Positions 63,463-64,000 of a stretch of 64,000 nucleotides of DNA are shown in pieces. The position numbers and the translations under genes are program-made. The notes below the pieces were generated by a model that did no database searches, was not told the origin of the DNA, and saw nothing but the letters and a program-made list of their open reading frames with translations. This stretch comes from Tyzzerella sp. (lineage in GTDB: Bacteria; Bacillota; Clostridia; Lachnospirales; Anaerotignaceae): assembly GCA_019415525.1 (NCBI GenBank), contig DXZA01000083.1:1-64000 (forward strand). The letters run 5' to 3'. Each line of letters begins with the position of its first letter. Positions within the stretch are counted from its first letter, which is position 1.

Positions 63463-64000
63463 ATGAAGAAATTTTTAATGGTAGTTATGGCAATATCATT
63501 GGCAGTAGGGAGTATTTCTGGTTGTGGAAATAGTAATTTAAACAAAAGTGCTGTAACACAAAACACTATAAATGATGAGTATTCTGAAACAGGAATGAAA
63601 ACAATAAACGGAAATGATTTTAATACATCTAATAGTAGCACTTTTGTAGACCAGTATTTTGGATTTGGACTTATGCTTCCAGAAACTGTAACTAGCTTAA
63701 TAGAAAAAGGAAGTGTTGCGGGATATGTTATAGAACCTTATTCAATAGGTCTTGGATATTATACTAGTCAAAGTGATGTTTTCTATATTTGTGGTATATG
63801 GAGATATGAAAAAAATGCTTCTGGTATGGAAGAAAACTTTAATATGTGGAAAGAGCTTTATACAGATACAGAAGTTTTAGTAGAAACAGATACAGATGTT
63901 TATTATTGGGGATATAATAAAGATATATCAAATATAAATATTGATGAAACAAAAAAAGCAGAATTACAGTCAGTAATAGATGCACTTAATGACATTAAAA
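63463..64000 (+). CDS. Putative lipoprotein, cut by the window end
   Basis: 179 codons are visible before the edge. The N terminus MKKFLMVVMAISLAVGSISGC is a signal with lipobox SISGC (Cys21), followed by a Ser/Thr/Asn-rich linker and a soluble domain with GFGLMLPETVTSLIEKGSV. No family recognised. AAAGGTGG lies about 14 bases before the ATG. Confidence 0.78.
   Translation, partial: MKKFLMVVMAISLAVGSISGCGNSNLNKSAVTQNTINDEYSETGMKTINGNDFNTSNSSTFVDQYFGFGLMLPETVTSLIEKGSVAGYVIEPYSIGLGYYTSQSDVFYICGIWRYEKNASGMEENFNMWKELYTDTEVLVETDTDVYYWGYNKDISNINIDETKKAELQSVIDALNDIK

Noticed and set aside
1..64000. CRISPR arrays, tRNA or rRNA genes, insertion sequences, prophage
   Set aside because: No regular spaced repeats, cloverleaf sequences, ribosomal RNA or transposase genes were seen; only a single holin recalls phages.

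Overview
The window is a piece of a chromosome from a very AT-rich, low-GC Gram-positive, spore-forming anaerobe of the class Clostridia. Gene content suggests something near the Lachnospiraceae, but the species cannot be fixed from the sequence alone. The evidence is AGGAGG-type ribosome binding sites with many TTG and GTG starts, two T-box leaders, THF and lysine riboswitches, ECF-type vitamin transporters, a FabT/FabK type II fatty acid operon, SLH-domain surface proteins and spoVAA/spoVAB. No rRNA, tRNA, CRISPR array, insertion sequence or prophage was seen.

Layout. 1-2.5 kb: gap (GAPDH) and a convergent FabK-like flavin oxidoreductase. 2.5-12.3 kb: a complete fatty acid synthesis operon in the order fabT-fabH-acpP-fabK-fabD-fabG-fabF-accB-fabZ-accC-accD-accA. 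It opens with a strong promoter carrying FabT-like operators, and the divergent oxidoreductase promoter carries the same operator. 12.4-20.5 kb: an unknown 136-aa protein, radA, pyruvate carboxylase, an SLH/CAP surface protein and an Mrp/Nbp35-type ATPase. 20.5-26.1 kb: a SLFN/AlbA_2-type regulator, an SH3b-NlpC/P60 wall hydrolase, an ECF S component next to coaBC (probably pantothenate), and a DegV lipid-binding protein. 26.2-29.3 kb (minus strand): an iron(II) uptake operon feoA-feoA-feoB-fur-like-Cys-rich peptide, behind a perfect 29-bp palindrome that contains a Fur-box-like core.

29.4-33.8 kb: a lipoprotein, then pheST under a Phe T-box. 33.8-39.8 kb: an accessory-looking block with a SLOG-family protein divergent from an XRE regulator, a PHP-domain protein, and a tight three-gene operon of an LRR protein, a vWA protein with a degenerate metallopeptidase motif, and a MoxR-type AAA+ ATPase. 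39.8-48.4 kb: a PdaB-like deacetylase, DUF1836, a hemolysin III homologue, leuS under a Leu T-box, a dicarboxylate/amino-acid symporter, cutC and an AlaX-type editing protein. 48.4-52.3 kb: two riboswitches back to back on opposite strands. THF controls folT; lysine controls an alanine-dehydrogenase-family enzyme plus an NhaC-family transporter. 52.3-57.4 kb: HAD phosphatase, RarA, MATE exporter, spoVAA-spoVAB and a small membrane protein. 57.6-61.4 kb: an SGNH/DUF4358/MBOAT/DHHW cassette that probably O-acylates an extracellular polymer. 61.5-64 kb: NUDIX hydrolase, aldose-epimerase-like protein, a lone phi-LC3-type holin and a lipoprotein cut by the window end.

Most of the window is housekeeping. 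The parts most worth follow-up are the LRR/vWA/MoxR operon with its XRE/SLOG neighbours, the lysine-riboswitch-controlled dehydrogenase and transporter pair, and the feo operon with its unusual Fur-like protein.
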